Assembly: GCA_001839685.1 (NCBI GenBank)
Contig: MLAK01001458.1
Location: 1 to 12,883 of the forward strand
Direction: 5' to 3'
Length of the DNA stretch: 12,883 nt
DNA from: Tritrichomonas foetus
Taxonomy: Eukaryota > Parabasalia > Tritrichomonadida > Tritrichomonadidae
Under the pieces are notes generated by a model, which worked only from the letters and a program-made list of their open reading frames with translations, was not told the DNA's origin and did not search any database. Positions 1-7,851 of the stretch are shown here, piece by piece. Position numbers and translations under genes: made by a program. Positions within the stretch are counted from its first letter, which is position 1. The number at the start of each line of letters is the position of its first letter.

Positions 1-218
1 AAAACACGATTTAAGTGGTCCAAATTCTGCTTATATTTTGTTAGGATATCAGGATAGCAGAGTCTCCCAATATCCTCGATGCGCTTGGCATCTTCTTCAA
101 ANGTNTTGCCAGTAATCTGGCTAATGAGCTGGGATCCAGAAGGATCCAGAAACTGTGATCCCGAAGGATCTGTAGAGAATTCCAAATATTTTTGAATGAA
201 CTTTTTTTCATGAATTGC
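1..218 (-). CDS. Partial coding fragment, unrecognised protein, continues past window start
   Basis: The minus strand is open in one frame from a TGA at 219-221 to the window edge, about 72 codons, with more mixed codon use than the AT-rich DNA beside it. It contains two copies of DPSGSQ spaced eight residues apart, then ISQITG and a charged helical stretch (FEEDAKRIEDIG). There is no ATG in this frame. The nearest upstream ATG (209-211) is in another frame. The 5' end is therefore missing through a frameshift, an unseen intron or decay. Two ambiguous bases (102 and 105) sit inside it, so sequence quality is doubtful here. I do not recognise a family. It could be the N-terminal part of a real gene or a pseudogene. 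Confidence 0.4.
102..105. other. Ambiguous bases (N at 102 and 105)
   Basis: Two N calls fall inside the left-edge coding fragment; a third is at 9112, inside a terminal inverted repeat. They suggest low-coverage or conflicting reads and weaken reading-frame conclusions at those spots. Confidence 0.9.
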
Positions 219-809
219 TCATTACAGAGTTTCCCATATCATGATGAATAAATTTATTTTCTTTGAAAATATAAATATAACTTAAGAAATATTTCTATGT
301 TGGTGAGCTTTTTCTAATTGACTTTCAATGATGTCTCAATTTATTCATAAGGGTAACTCTGGATCTAAGTATCTTTTCAGATTTCATGAATTTTGAATAC
401 TGTAAAGCACTGAATTATTTTTTCAATGTATAAAAAATAAAAAAGTCTCCCTGGAAAATATGGGTCATTATCAGATTATATTCTTAACATTTCTAAATAT
501 AATGCTTATATTATTGTTATATTATTCGAAAAGTATAAAAATATTATTTGATGAGATTATAGCAAAGATATAGATGTATATGAATTTCATCTAACCGAAA
601 TAGAAAAGACCTATCTTTTAACCATGAAACGTGAAAATATTAATTTTCCAATGAAATCCAACAAATTGTAATCATATTTCTGGTGATTACTTTTTGAAGA
701 AATCTGATAATTACGATAGTCATAAAGTCATTAACGAAACTCGTGAATGAATATATAAAAAAATGATATAAAAACAACTTTACAAAAAAATAATTAATAT
801 ATAACAAAT
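219..809. other. Intergenic region, no gene seen
   Basis: This stretch of about 590 nt is strongly AT-rich with stop codons in every frame. I see no ORF with protein-like composition, no tRNA-like box B and no long repeat. It lies 3' of the coiled-coil gene and upstream of the left-edge fragment, so it should hold the 3' UTR of the first and any promoter of the second. Confidence 0.6.
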
Positions 810-2543
810 TCAATCAAATGGAAGATTATTAAATTCTTTCTCGAGTTCATTCAAGTGTGCATTCCATGATTCACTCAACAAATTGATTGAAGAAACATGC
901 ATATTTGAAATCCATCTTTTCTTTTCAAGTTTAATTCTTTGCAAAAAATCAGAGAAGTATGAATTAGATTTTGTAAAAGATCGATGACTCAATAATTGAT
1001 CTTTTCTGCTTTCAGTGTTGAGAAGAGGATTGTTTTGTTTTAAAAACTCTTTATCCTTCTCAATTATTTCTTTCAATTTTTTGATGTTTTCTTTTTTCAA
1101 ATTGATTTGATTTTGAATTTTTTCGAAGGAGAACAAAATGCTTTGATTTTCTCTGTCTCTTTTCGCTTTCTCTTTTTCGTTCTTTAAATTTGTATTAAAT
1201 AAAATAGTTTCTTGAGTTTCTCGGATTTTCTGTCGAAGATTTACAATTGCAGAATTTGTTTTTTCAACTTTTTTAAGTAAGGCTAAATTTGATTTTTCTT
1301 TCTTTTGAATTTCTTTTTTCTTTTTAATTTGGCGCAATTCCTTTTTCATTTGCTCTTCATCAAATCCAGTGAAATCATCAGAATTTGGTATATTGTAATC
1401 ATCTTGATGATATTTGTTTCGCTGATACTCTTTAATTAATTCTTTTTGATTTCCTTCAATTACAAATTCAATGTGATTTTGGTGATTCTTGTTACCTTTT
1501 TTATTTTTATGAGAATGTTTTGTGAACATACCATTTAAAAATTCGTTTTCGATTTTTTCCTCCTGATGAATTAAATTTTGTTTTTTCTTTTTAAGTTCGG
1601 CAATATCACTGTTTAAAGTAGAGACTTCATTTTCCAAACCAAAAAGATGGGATTTTTCTTTTTTCAAAACATTATAGAGTTCTTGTTTATCTCTCCTCAG
1701 TTGAATAAGTTTTTTCATTTCATCAACAACATTAGTTCGAAATGTACATTTCTGGGTAGTTCTTACAACCATATCAGTTGCACATTTTTTGATATCTAAA
1801 TATTGTGTTTGTGCCAGTTTAACCAATGATCTCAATTCGGTTTTCTGTGCCTGAATATCTGACATTTCAGTATCTATTATAGAGATTTGAGAACGTAAAG
1901 AAACGATAGAAGTATTGATTGATTTTTGCATGGAACGAAATGCATTTTTATCGAATTTGCGATTATTTTTAATTTTATTTTTAGAAATTTCATCCAATTT
2001 ATGATATATTAATTTCCTTTTATTTTTTAATTTCTTTATCTTTGCTTTTAATAAATTGATATTCGTGATCTCGCAGTTTAGTTCTTCATCTGTTGTTTCA
2101 TGCTGGCGAATTTCTTTTTTAACGTTATGAATTTCTGCATTTATATTTTTTATATTTTTCCTGTACAAATTCGCTTTTGAATATAGTTTAGTTGACAACA
2201 AAATATAGCTCTGTAAATTTGTAAATTTGTCTAAAATACGATCGTATTTTGCGATTTGTGAATCAACTAAGCGTATACTATTCACAATTTTGGTTTGCGA
2301 TTTGGATAAATTGTTCCGCATAAGATTTTGACATTCTGTTAGCACGTTTTTATAATGACGTAGTTTTTCTTTTCGAAACATTATGGCTTCGTTCAGCGTC
2401 ACTAAATTTTCAGGCGAATTGATAATGTCATTATTTTCATTGAATTTTACCGGCTTTTTGTGGATACTATTGACAACGTTTTTGATTGTTTCGTTGAGTT
2501 TGTTGATTGGTGGAAGCCAAGCGTCAATGGGTCTTCGTTCCAT
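810..2543 (-). CDS. Coiled-coil protein, unknown function (577 aa)
   Basis: This is an intact gene of 577 codons ending in TGA. The start is the ATG at 2541-2543 (MERRPIDAWLPP); reading further upstream would need a TTG start. The short N-terminal segment with Pro-Pro is followed by long Lys/Glu/Asn/Leu/Ile-rich helices typical of coiled coil: roughly residues 50-105, 125-240, 270-335 and 395-505. A flexible His/Asn/Lys linker lies near 341-390. The C-terminus (about 510-577) has Trp residues and may form a small helical cap. There are no membrane segments, signal peptide or catalytic motifs. A cytoskeletal, basal body or intracellular scaffold role is plausible for a flagellated protist but is only inference, since coiled coils resemble each other without homology. 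It diverges from the SP-RING gene across 322 nt. Confidence 0.85.
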   Translation of the reverse strand: MERRPIDAWLPPINKLNETIKNVVNSIHKKPVKFNENNDIINSPENLVTLNEAIMFRKEKLRHYKNVLTECQNLMRNNLSKSQTKIVNSIRLVDSQIAKYDRILDKFTNLQSYILLSTKLYSKANLYRKNIKNINAEIHNVKKEIRQHETTDEELNCEITNINLLKAKIKKLKNKRKLIYHKLDEISKNKIKNNRKFDKNAFRSMQKSINTSIVSLRSQISIIDTEMSDIQAQKTELRSLVKLAQTQYLDIKKCATDMVVRTTQKCTFRTNVVDEMKKLIQLRRDKQELYNVLKKEKSHLFGLENEVSTLNSDIAELKKKKQNLIHQEEKIENEFLNGMFTKHSHKNKKGNKNHQNHIEFVIEGNQKELIKEYQRNKYHQDDYNIPNSDDFTGFDEEQMKKELRQIKKKKEIQKKEKSNLALLKKVEKTNSAIVNLRQKIRETQETILFNTNLKNEKEKAKRDRENQSILFSFEKIQNQINLKKENIKKLKEIIEKDKEFLKQNNPLLNTESRKDQLLSHRSFTKSNSYFSDFLQRIKLEKKRWISNMHVSSINLLSESWNAHLNELEKEFNNLPFD

Positions 2544-2595
2544 CACATTAGTACGTTTACTTTTTTGATATTGAAAATTCAATGTTCATAAATGA
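2541..2595 (-). promoter_or_regulatory. Leader of coiled-coil gene with possible Inr and two upstream ORFs
   Basis: On the minus strand, the TCATT at 2591-2595 is the nearest Inr-like match. It would give a leader of about 50 nt, long for this kind of genome. Such a leader would contain an 11-codon upstream ORF (2557-2589, with its stop) and then a minimal ATG-TGA at 2543-2548, whose stop shares its A with the main ATG (string ATGTGATG). If transcription starts closer to the ATG, only the minimal one remains. The true start site is not determined. Confidence 0.3.
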
Positions 2596-2856
2596 CCAAA
2601 TATACTAAGAATTTCTTTCATTTCATCCTCAGAAAATGCCATCACACCTATCAGAATCTCTTTAACAAACATACAGTTTACTCAAAGTAAGTAGCACTTA
2701 ACTAATTATTTAATAATTTAAAATAATATTTATTATATTAAAAATAAATTTCACTAAAAATATTCGGAATATAAATATAAAATACCGAGATATTCATGAT
2801 GAAATATTATTTTATACATTCACAAATTTCATGAAAATTTTCGAATTACTATTTTT

Positions 2857-2861
2857 TCACG
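2857..2861 (+). promoter_or_regulatory. Possible initiator of the SP-RING gene
   Basis: TCACG follows a T-run and lies just before the ATG at 2866. The A at 2859 as +1 would leave a 7-nt leader. It matches TCAY of the trichomonad Inr but has G where A or T is expected, so support is moderate. Confidence 0.4.
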
Positions 2862-2865
2862 ATCG

Positions 2866-4449
2866 ATGAGCAAACCTGTATCACCGATCTATTCGCAACA
2901 CGTCAATCCTCCCGCCAAAATTATACCTCGTCAATCAATTTCAGTTTTAGAACTCTCCAGAAAACGAAGATCAGGATCTTGCGATTCACCATCGATAGGT
3001 CAACCTTTTATTAACCCCGTAAATCGTGTAACACGTTCAAAACCACGACGATCTTTTTTTCGAACAGCATCCAATCAAAGTGATCAAAATTCAGTTCAAT
3101 CGTTAGTAAATAGCTTATCTCCGTCACAGGCTTTTCGAATTTCAATGATGCTTCGTATTGCGCCACCGAATTTGAATACTTTACGCGATTTCGTTTCTCG
3201 CGTTTCTCCGCAAGATCAAACAATGATGGATACAATTCGAAATGCAATTTACAGCATAATTAGGAAGCAAGAAGATACAGCGCCAGTTGATTATGGATTT
3301 GTTGATTGCCGCTTTTCTGCCCCATCGACGCCAATAGAGATAATTAATGGTCCGATTAATCTTGGTGAAACTAGTGTTGATTTTGCATTCCAAATTCCAC
3401 AGATTCCATCAGGACTTCATGTTGTAGTCCAACCTTTTATTCTCGGACAAACTCCTCCAACAATTCGATGGCCATCTTCCCTCAGAATTTTAGTGAATGA
3501 ACATCAAGCAAAACCACCAGGAGTGTTTCCTTTTTCACATGTTGACCTCACAACATTTGGAAGTGGCTCTATCGTTCGTATTTTATGTGGAATCGAACAG
3601 GCAAAATTTTTATTGTTTATTAGATTTGCTCAATATATGTCGTATCATGATATGGTACTGAAAATACAAAATGAGAAACCTGCAGTAAATGACAACCTTC
3701 GGCCAAGCGAGCTTTCATTATATTCACCAATGTCTGGAAAAGTGATGAAACATCCTGGACGTGGAATTCAATGCGGTCACACTCAATGTTTTGATTTAAA
3801 AGAATACTTAGAAAGATGCTCAATTACTCAACAATGGCTTTGCCCAATTTGCAGGAAACATGTTTCTCCAGGTGATTTGGTTTATTCACATAAAACTAAA
3901 TCAATTCTTTATAATCTTACAAAAGCATCAGGAATAACAGCACACTTTCCACCAACACTCAACAATGTCAATTTCACTTCAATACCAAGCATGACCCCTA
4001 TAAATAATAGTATAAACAGTAATATCATCAACAACATGAACAACAATCTAAGCAGCAATATGAACAATGATATAAATAACAATCTATCTAATAATATGAA
4101 TACCAATCTAAACAACATGAACAACAATATAAACAATTGGAATAGTATGAATATGAATAATTTCAATATGAATATGAATGGTATGAATAATGGCGGCGGT
4201 ATAAATAGTGGGAGTGGAAACAATATGTTTATGAACAATAATTCGAATCACATAGAAATAAATAGCATGAATGCGAATAGAGGACATAATGAACAGAATA
4301 GTAATGGCTTGAATGTGAATGTGAATAATACGAAAGTCAATCCATTTGATGGGAATGACATGCTTGGAAATGTTAGTGTGTTTGATGATCATGGCGATTC
4401 GAATTTTGGATTTCAATTTCCGGAAGAAGAAGATGGATGGAATTTCTAA
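2866..4449 (+). CDS. SP-RING (MIZ/PIAS-type) zinc finger protein, probable SUMO E3 ligase
   Basis: The protein has 527 aa and ends in TAA. Residues 1-75 are basic and probably disordered, with likely nuclear localisation clusters (SRKRRS at 31-36, KPRR at 59-62). Residues 80-135 form a helical segment. Residues 145-270 look like a beta-rich PINIT-type region that precedes the RING in PIAS/Siz proteins. The SP-RING spans about 283-342, with zinc ligands Cys303-x-His305 and Cys326-x2-Cys329, the family hallmark CFD at 308-310, and Trp324 before CPIC. Residues 366-490 are an Asn/Met-rich tail, and the C-terminus is acidic. Family knowledge: SP-RING proteins recruit SUMO-charged Ubc9 and direct SUMO transfer in the nucleus. 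Oddity: Ser287 stands where PIAS proteins usually have Cys. There is no clear SAP domain. A ZMIZ-like transcription cofactor is the alternative. Confidence 0.85.
   Translation: MSKPVSPIYSQHVNPPAKIIPRQSISVLELSRKRRSGSCDSPSIGQPFINPVNRVTRSKPRRSFFRTASNQSDQNSVQSLVNSLSPSQAFRISMMLRIAPPNLNTLRDFVSRVSPQDQTMMDTIRNAIYSIIRKQEDTAPVDYGFVDCRFSAPSTPIEIINGPINLGETSVDFAFQIPQIPSGLHVVVQPFILGQTPPTIRWPSSLRILVNEHQAKPPGVFPFSHVDLTTFGSGSIVRILCGIEQAKFLLFIRFAQYMSYHDMVLKIQNEKPAVNDNLRPSELSLYSPMSGKVMKHPGRGIQCGHTQCFDLKEYLERCSITQQWLCPICRKHVSPGDLVYSHKTKSILYNLTKASGITAHFPPTLNNVNFTSIPSMTPINNSINSNIINNMNNNLSSNMNNDINNNLSNNMNTNLNNMNNNINNWNSMNMNNFNMNMNGMNNGGGINSGSGNNMFMNNNSNHIEINSMNANRGHNEQNSNGLNVNVNNTKVNPFDGNDMLGNVSVFDDHGDSNFGFQFPEEEDGWNF
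3961..4341 (+). repeat. Asn/Met-rich low-complexity tract encoding the tail of the SP-RING protein
   Basis: These codons are imperfect repeats of AAT/AAC mixed with ATG, ATA and CTA. They encode runs such as NNMNNNL and NMNMNGMNN at residues 366-492. The frame stays open through the tract, and the codons alternate AAT with AAC, so the tract is not a simple slippage of one triplet. Such prion-like Asn-rich tails are usually disordered. Open antisense frames of 109 and 123 codons across the tract are composition artefacts. Confidence 0.85.
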
Positions 4450-4727
4450 ACTTGTATTTATTTTCTCAATATTCTTCAATCTTTTTCATTATTTTTATTT
4501 TATTGTATACCTTTTTAATTATGATATTATATAATTTAGAAAACCAAATATGAAATTTCTATTGATCTGATTTCTTTTTTTGTGCATTTAATGAAATTAT
4601 TGTTAAAATAAAATTTAGTTCTTTGGTAACTTTATGATATGTCATATCCAATTCATGTTTTGTGAGGAAAATGATGTGTGACATTTGATATAAAAAATTG
4701 GTTTTTTCACAAGCAAATTATGATTTT

Positions 4728-4736
4728 TCATATCAC
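4728..4736 (+). promoter_or_regulatory. Initiator element of the Snu114 gene
   Basis: TCATATCAC ends three bases before the ATG at 4740. With the A at 4730 as +1, the leader is 10 nt. The site fits TCAY(A/T) and repeats the same nine bases found before the MDH gene. It supports the ATG at 4740 over an upstream in-frame TTG (4698). Confidence 0.55.
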
Positions 4737-4739
4737 AAA

Positions 4740-7586
4740 ATGGAATTCACGAGTAACAAATTTGATCAATTTGGAAATTATATTGGATCCAGTGATTCTG
4801 AATCAGAAGAAACCACAGAAGATGAACAGCAACCGTCAATTCGTGAACCAACAAATATTTTAATTGAGAGGCAAGCCTTGCCAGAAGATCGAGAATTTTA
4901 TTCCCAAGCAAGCGAAGTTTATCCATCATATACAAAAGTAAAACATGAAGACGAAGACCGCCAAGATTATACGACACCTATTATCGAGCCAACGAAAAGT
5001 CGAGTTATCGCCGCAGATTTGAAAAATCCTCCAATAACAACTTTCGACAAAGAATTCATGAAATCGTTGTTTAAACATCCTCATACAATCAGAAACGTTG
5101 CTTTTGTCGGCGCTCTCGGTCATGGCAAAACAGAGTTAATCGATTCTCTCGTAAGCGAAACCCACCCTGGCATCATCGAAAAAACGGTCACTCGAAGAGA
5201 CGTCACCAATCAAATTATTGGAGAGGGAAGACGTTTAGACAGACTGAGATGGATGGATCGGCTATTTCTCGAAAAAAGACGTGAATTGACCATTTTCACT
5301 GAAGTTATGGCCCTTGTACATGAAACAACAGATGGTGAACCGGTTGCCATGAATTTAATCGATACTCCGGGGCATCCAGATTTTATGGATCAAGTTGAAG
5401 TTGGCTTATCTATGGCAGATGGTGTTGTTTTCTGTATAGATGTTGTTGAGGGCCTCACTTATGTAGGTCAGCGCCTTCTCCAGCGTGTTGTTAATACAAA
5501 ATTGCCTATCGCTTTATGCGTGACGAAAGTTGACCGATTAATCTTAGAATTGAAGCACCCGCCTGACTTTGCTTACCAGAAAATGAGAAGGGTCATTGAA
5601 GAAGTCAATACATGTTTACGCCAAAACCAATATCCTTATCGAACATCACCAGAAGAATTTAATGTTTGTTTCACATCAGCTCATTTTTCTCTTTGTTTTA
5701 CTTTGGAATCGATTGGATTGATGTATCATCGAAATTCAAAGGAAACTTACAATTTCCAACGAAACCTTAGAATGCAAATCGAAACACATAAGCCAGCAGC
5801 TCGTGAATTTGGATCAAGACTGTGGGGTGATTTCCGACTAGACGGAAAAACAATTGTTTCTTCATCAAATGATGAATTACCTCATCCATTTGTCAAATTC
5901 GTTCTTGAACCGATTTATAAAGTTTTCACTCATGTTTTATCATACGAACCACAGGAATGGGCTAAATTATTACGCGTTGATTTGACTGCACAAGAAAAGA
6001 AATTAAATACTGCTCCTCTTCTTCGTATTGCTCTCTCTCGCATTTTTGGACCATTTTCATCATTTGTCCAAGTAATTTATAATAACTTGCCATCACCGAT
6101 TGATCGATCAAATAGCGAAAATGCCAAAATTGTTGCTCATGCCCTCAAATTTGTTCCTTCGCGTACTGGAGATAAGATTCATGCCCTTGTTCGAATTTTC
6201 AGAGGTGTTTTGAAACCAGGCATGGAAATCTACGCTTTATCAAAATCTTACGCTGAAGATGATTCAATTGATCCTACAATACGCCTTGGTAATATTTCTA
6301 TACCGCATGTTAGATATACAACTCCCATTAATGAAGCATTTCCAGGAATGATCGTCAAAATTGAATCTACTATGCCTGAACTTCAAGGAATTTCAATTTT
6401 ATCAGATGTTTTGGAATTTTCTTTGCCACCAGCCATTATTCCCATCTCATTAATGAAAATTGCAATCGAGCCCCTCATTCCAGATAAGCATCCAGACATG
6501 GTGAAATCTGTTGCCAAAGCACAATTATGTTATCCATCATTAAACGTTCGTGTTGAAGTGAATGGTGAACATACTTTAATGGGAACTGGCGAAATGTTTC
6601 TTGACTGTGTCATGCATGATATTCGAAATGCATTTGATACGATCGAAATTAAAGTCAGTGATCCTTTTGCAGTATTCAATGAAACAGTTGGAAGACAATC
6701 AGTCACAATTTGTCAAGCCGAAATCGATGAAAATAATTCGATTGGATTCATTTGTGAACCATTGAATTTACAAACACTTGATGAATTAGAAATCGGCAAA
6801 CTTGCACTTTGTAATGATCTACCAAAGGTCTTAGGATCTTTAGGATTTGATGAACTTTCGCGTGAAAGTGTTTTAAGCTTTGGACCAAATAATATAACTG
6901 GTCCGAACATTTTAAGTGATGAAAGACTTCCGGATGAAAAAGCGAATGATCCACTCCCACCTTTGGTTAAAACAACACTTGAAAGAAGTTTTGTTTGGGC
7001 AACAAGTGAAGGCCCACTTTGTGATGAAATGATGAGAGGCGTGAATATAAAGATAGTTGATGCTCATCTTGATACAAAGAAACCCATTATGCCTTTCAAG
7101 ATCATTCCAGCTGTTCGAAAAGCAATTTTTGCATCATTTTTATGTGCATCACCACGTTTGATGGAACCAATATACTATGTAGAAATCATAACACCACCAA
7201 ACGCAGTATTCTATGTTGAACAAATCCTTGCAAAACGAAGAGGAAAAGTATTAAAGACAAAATCAATCCATGGTACTACTTTAAAAATGATTACTGCGGA
7301 AGTTCCACTGATTGATTCTTTTGGAATGGAAGTTGACATGCGTGCAAAGACTAACGGACAAGCTTTCGCACTTTCTTACTTCTACAGATGGGACCATGTG
7401 CCTGGCGAGCCACTTGACACAACAATCCAATTGAGACCACTTGAACCATCACCAGAATTCGCACTTGCAAGAGAATTTGTAGTGAAAAGTCGAAGAAGAA
7501 GAGGACAGAGTGAAGATGTCGATCTTTCTAAGTTTGTTAATGAAGACAAACTCATTGAAATTGCTTCATTACTTGGTGATGAGTGA
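4740..7586 (+). CDS. SNU114: U5 snRNP GTPase Snu114/EFTUD2
   Basis: This EF-2-like GTPase is part of the U5 snRNP and tri-snRNP. In known family members it controls Brr2-driven U4/U6 unwinding and spliceosome disassembly in the nucleus. The protein has 948 aa, close to the usual 970-1000. The start is the ATG at 4740: the signature N-terminus (FGNYIG at 11-16, then an acidic stretch) follows it directly. The G domain shows G1 GALGHGKT (124-131), G3 DTPGH (208-212), G4 TKVD (262-265) and a G5-like TSA (312-314). Domain II is about 475-565, III about 570-645, IV about 650-800 including SEGPLCDE (756-763), and V about 805-895. The C-terminal LSKFVNEDKLIEIA is typical of Snu114 and not of EF-2. 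Oddities: G4 has Thr in place of Asn, and switch I reads EKRRELT where relatives have an ERG core. The gene ends in TGA inside a small palindrome. Confidence 0.95.
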   Translation: MEFTSNKFDQFGNYIGSSDSESEETTEDEQQPSIREPTNILIERQALPEDREFYSQASEVYPSYTKVKHEDEDRQDYTTPIIEPTKSRVIAADLKNPPITTFDKEFMKSLFKHPHTIRNVAFVGALGHGKTELIDSLVSETHPGIIEKTVTRRDVTNQIIGEGRRLDRLRWMDRLFLEKRRELTIFTEVMALVHETTDGEPVAMNLIDTPGHPDFMDQVEVGLSMADGVVFCIDVVEGLTYVGQRLLQRVVNTKLPIALCVTKVDRLILELKHPPDFAYQKMRRVIEEVNTCLRQNQYPYRTSPEEFNVCFTSAHFSLCFTLESIGLMYHRNSKETYNFQRNLRMQIETHKPAAREFGSRLWGDFRLDGKTIVSSSNDELPHPFVKFVLEPIYKVFTHVLSYEPQEWAKLLRVDLTAQEKKLNTAPLLRIALSRIFGPFSSFVQVIYNNLPSPIDRSNSENAKIVAHALKFVPSRTGDKIHALVRIFRGVLKPGMEIYALSKSYAEDDSIDPTIRLGNISIPHVRYTTPINEAFPGMIVKIESTMPELQGISILSDVLEFSLPPAIIPISLMKIAIEPLIPDKHPDMVKSVAKAQLCYPSLNVRVEVNGEHTLMGTGEMFLDCVMHDIRNAFDTIEIKVSDPFAVFNETVGRQSVTICQAEIDENNSIGFICEPLNLQTLDELEIGKLALCNDLPKVLGSLGFDELSRESVLSFGPNNITGPNILSDERLPDEKANDPLPPLVKTTLERSFVWATSEGPLCDEMMRGVNIKIVDAHLDTKKPIMPFKIIPAVRKAIFASFLCASPRLMEPIYYVEIITPPNAVFYVEQILAKRRGKVLKTKSIHGTTLKMITAEVPLIDSFGMEVDMRAKTNGQAFALSYFYRWDHVPGEPLDTTIQLRPLEPSPEFALAREFVVKSRRRRGQSEDVDLSKFVNEDKLIEIASLLGDE

Positions 7587-7595
7587 TTCACTCAT
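7579..7595 (+). repeat. Palindrome spanning the Snu114 stop codon
   Basis: ATGAGTGA-T-TCACTCAT is a perfect 8+1+8 inverted repeat containing the TGA stop at 7584-7586. As RNA it can form a 7-bp stem with a 3-nt loop. No T-run follows, so it is not a bacterial-type terminator. It may be chance. Confidence 0.6.
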
Positions 7596-7685
7596 TCAAA
7601 AACATCAAAGTTTGACGGCTATTTCATACAATGACAAGCAAGCTAATGACAATAACATATATATTATATAATATTCTGTATTTGT

Positions 7686-7694
7686 ATTAAATAA
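7686..7694 (+). terminator. Possible poly(A)-associated TAAA of the Snu114 gene
   Basis: ATTAAATAA contains overlapping TAAA-type tetranucleotides about 100 nt after the stop. Trichomonad 3' ends are known to use UAAA near the cleavage site. The motif is common in AT-rich DNA, so this is weak. The converging MDH gene carries TAAA at its own stop codon (TAA followed by A). Confidence 0.25.
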
Positions 7695-7851
7695 ATGAAA
7701 CTCTTATTAATCCTTTCATTTCTTTTGTTTGTGAAATCTATTCAAAGCTTTAACACAAATGTGCTTACCACACATGAGAATAAAAGGGAAAATGAAATAA
7801 AATAGAGAGGAGAAAGGTTAAATTAATGAAAAGATATTCATTTTACTCGAT

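Noticed and set aside
2544..2582. N-terminal extension of the coiled-coil gene
   Set aside because: It begins with TTG; the first in-frame ATG is at 2543.
3909..4479. Antisense ORFs of 109 and 123 codons over the Asn-rich tail
   Set aside because: They are Ile/Leu/Phe repeats produced by reading AAT/ATG repeats backwards, not independent genes or membrane proteins.
4698..4739. N-terminal extension of Snu114
   Set aside because: It starts at TTG and overlaps the Inr. The FGNYIG signature follows the ATG at 4740 as in known family members.
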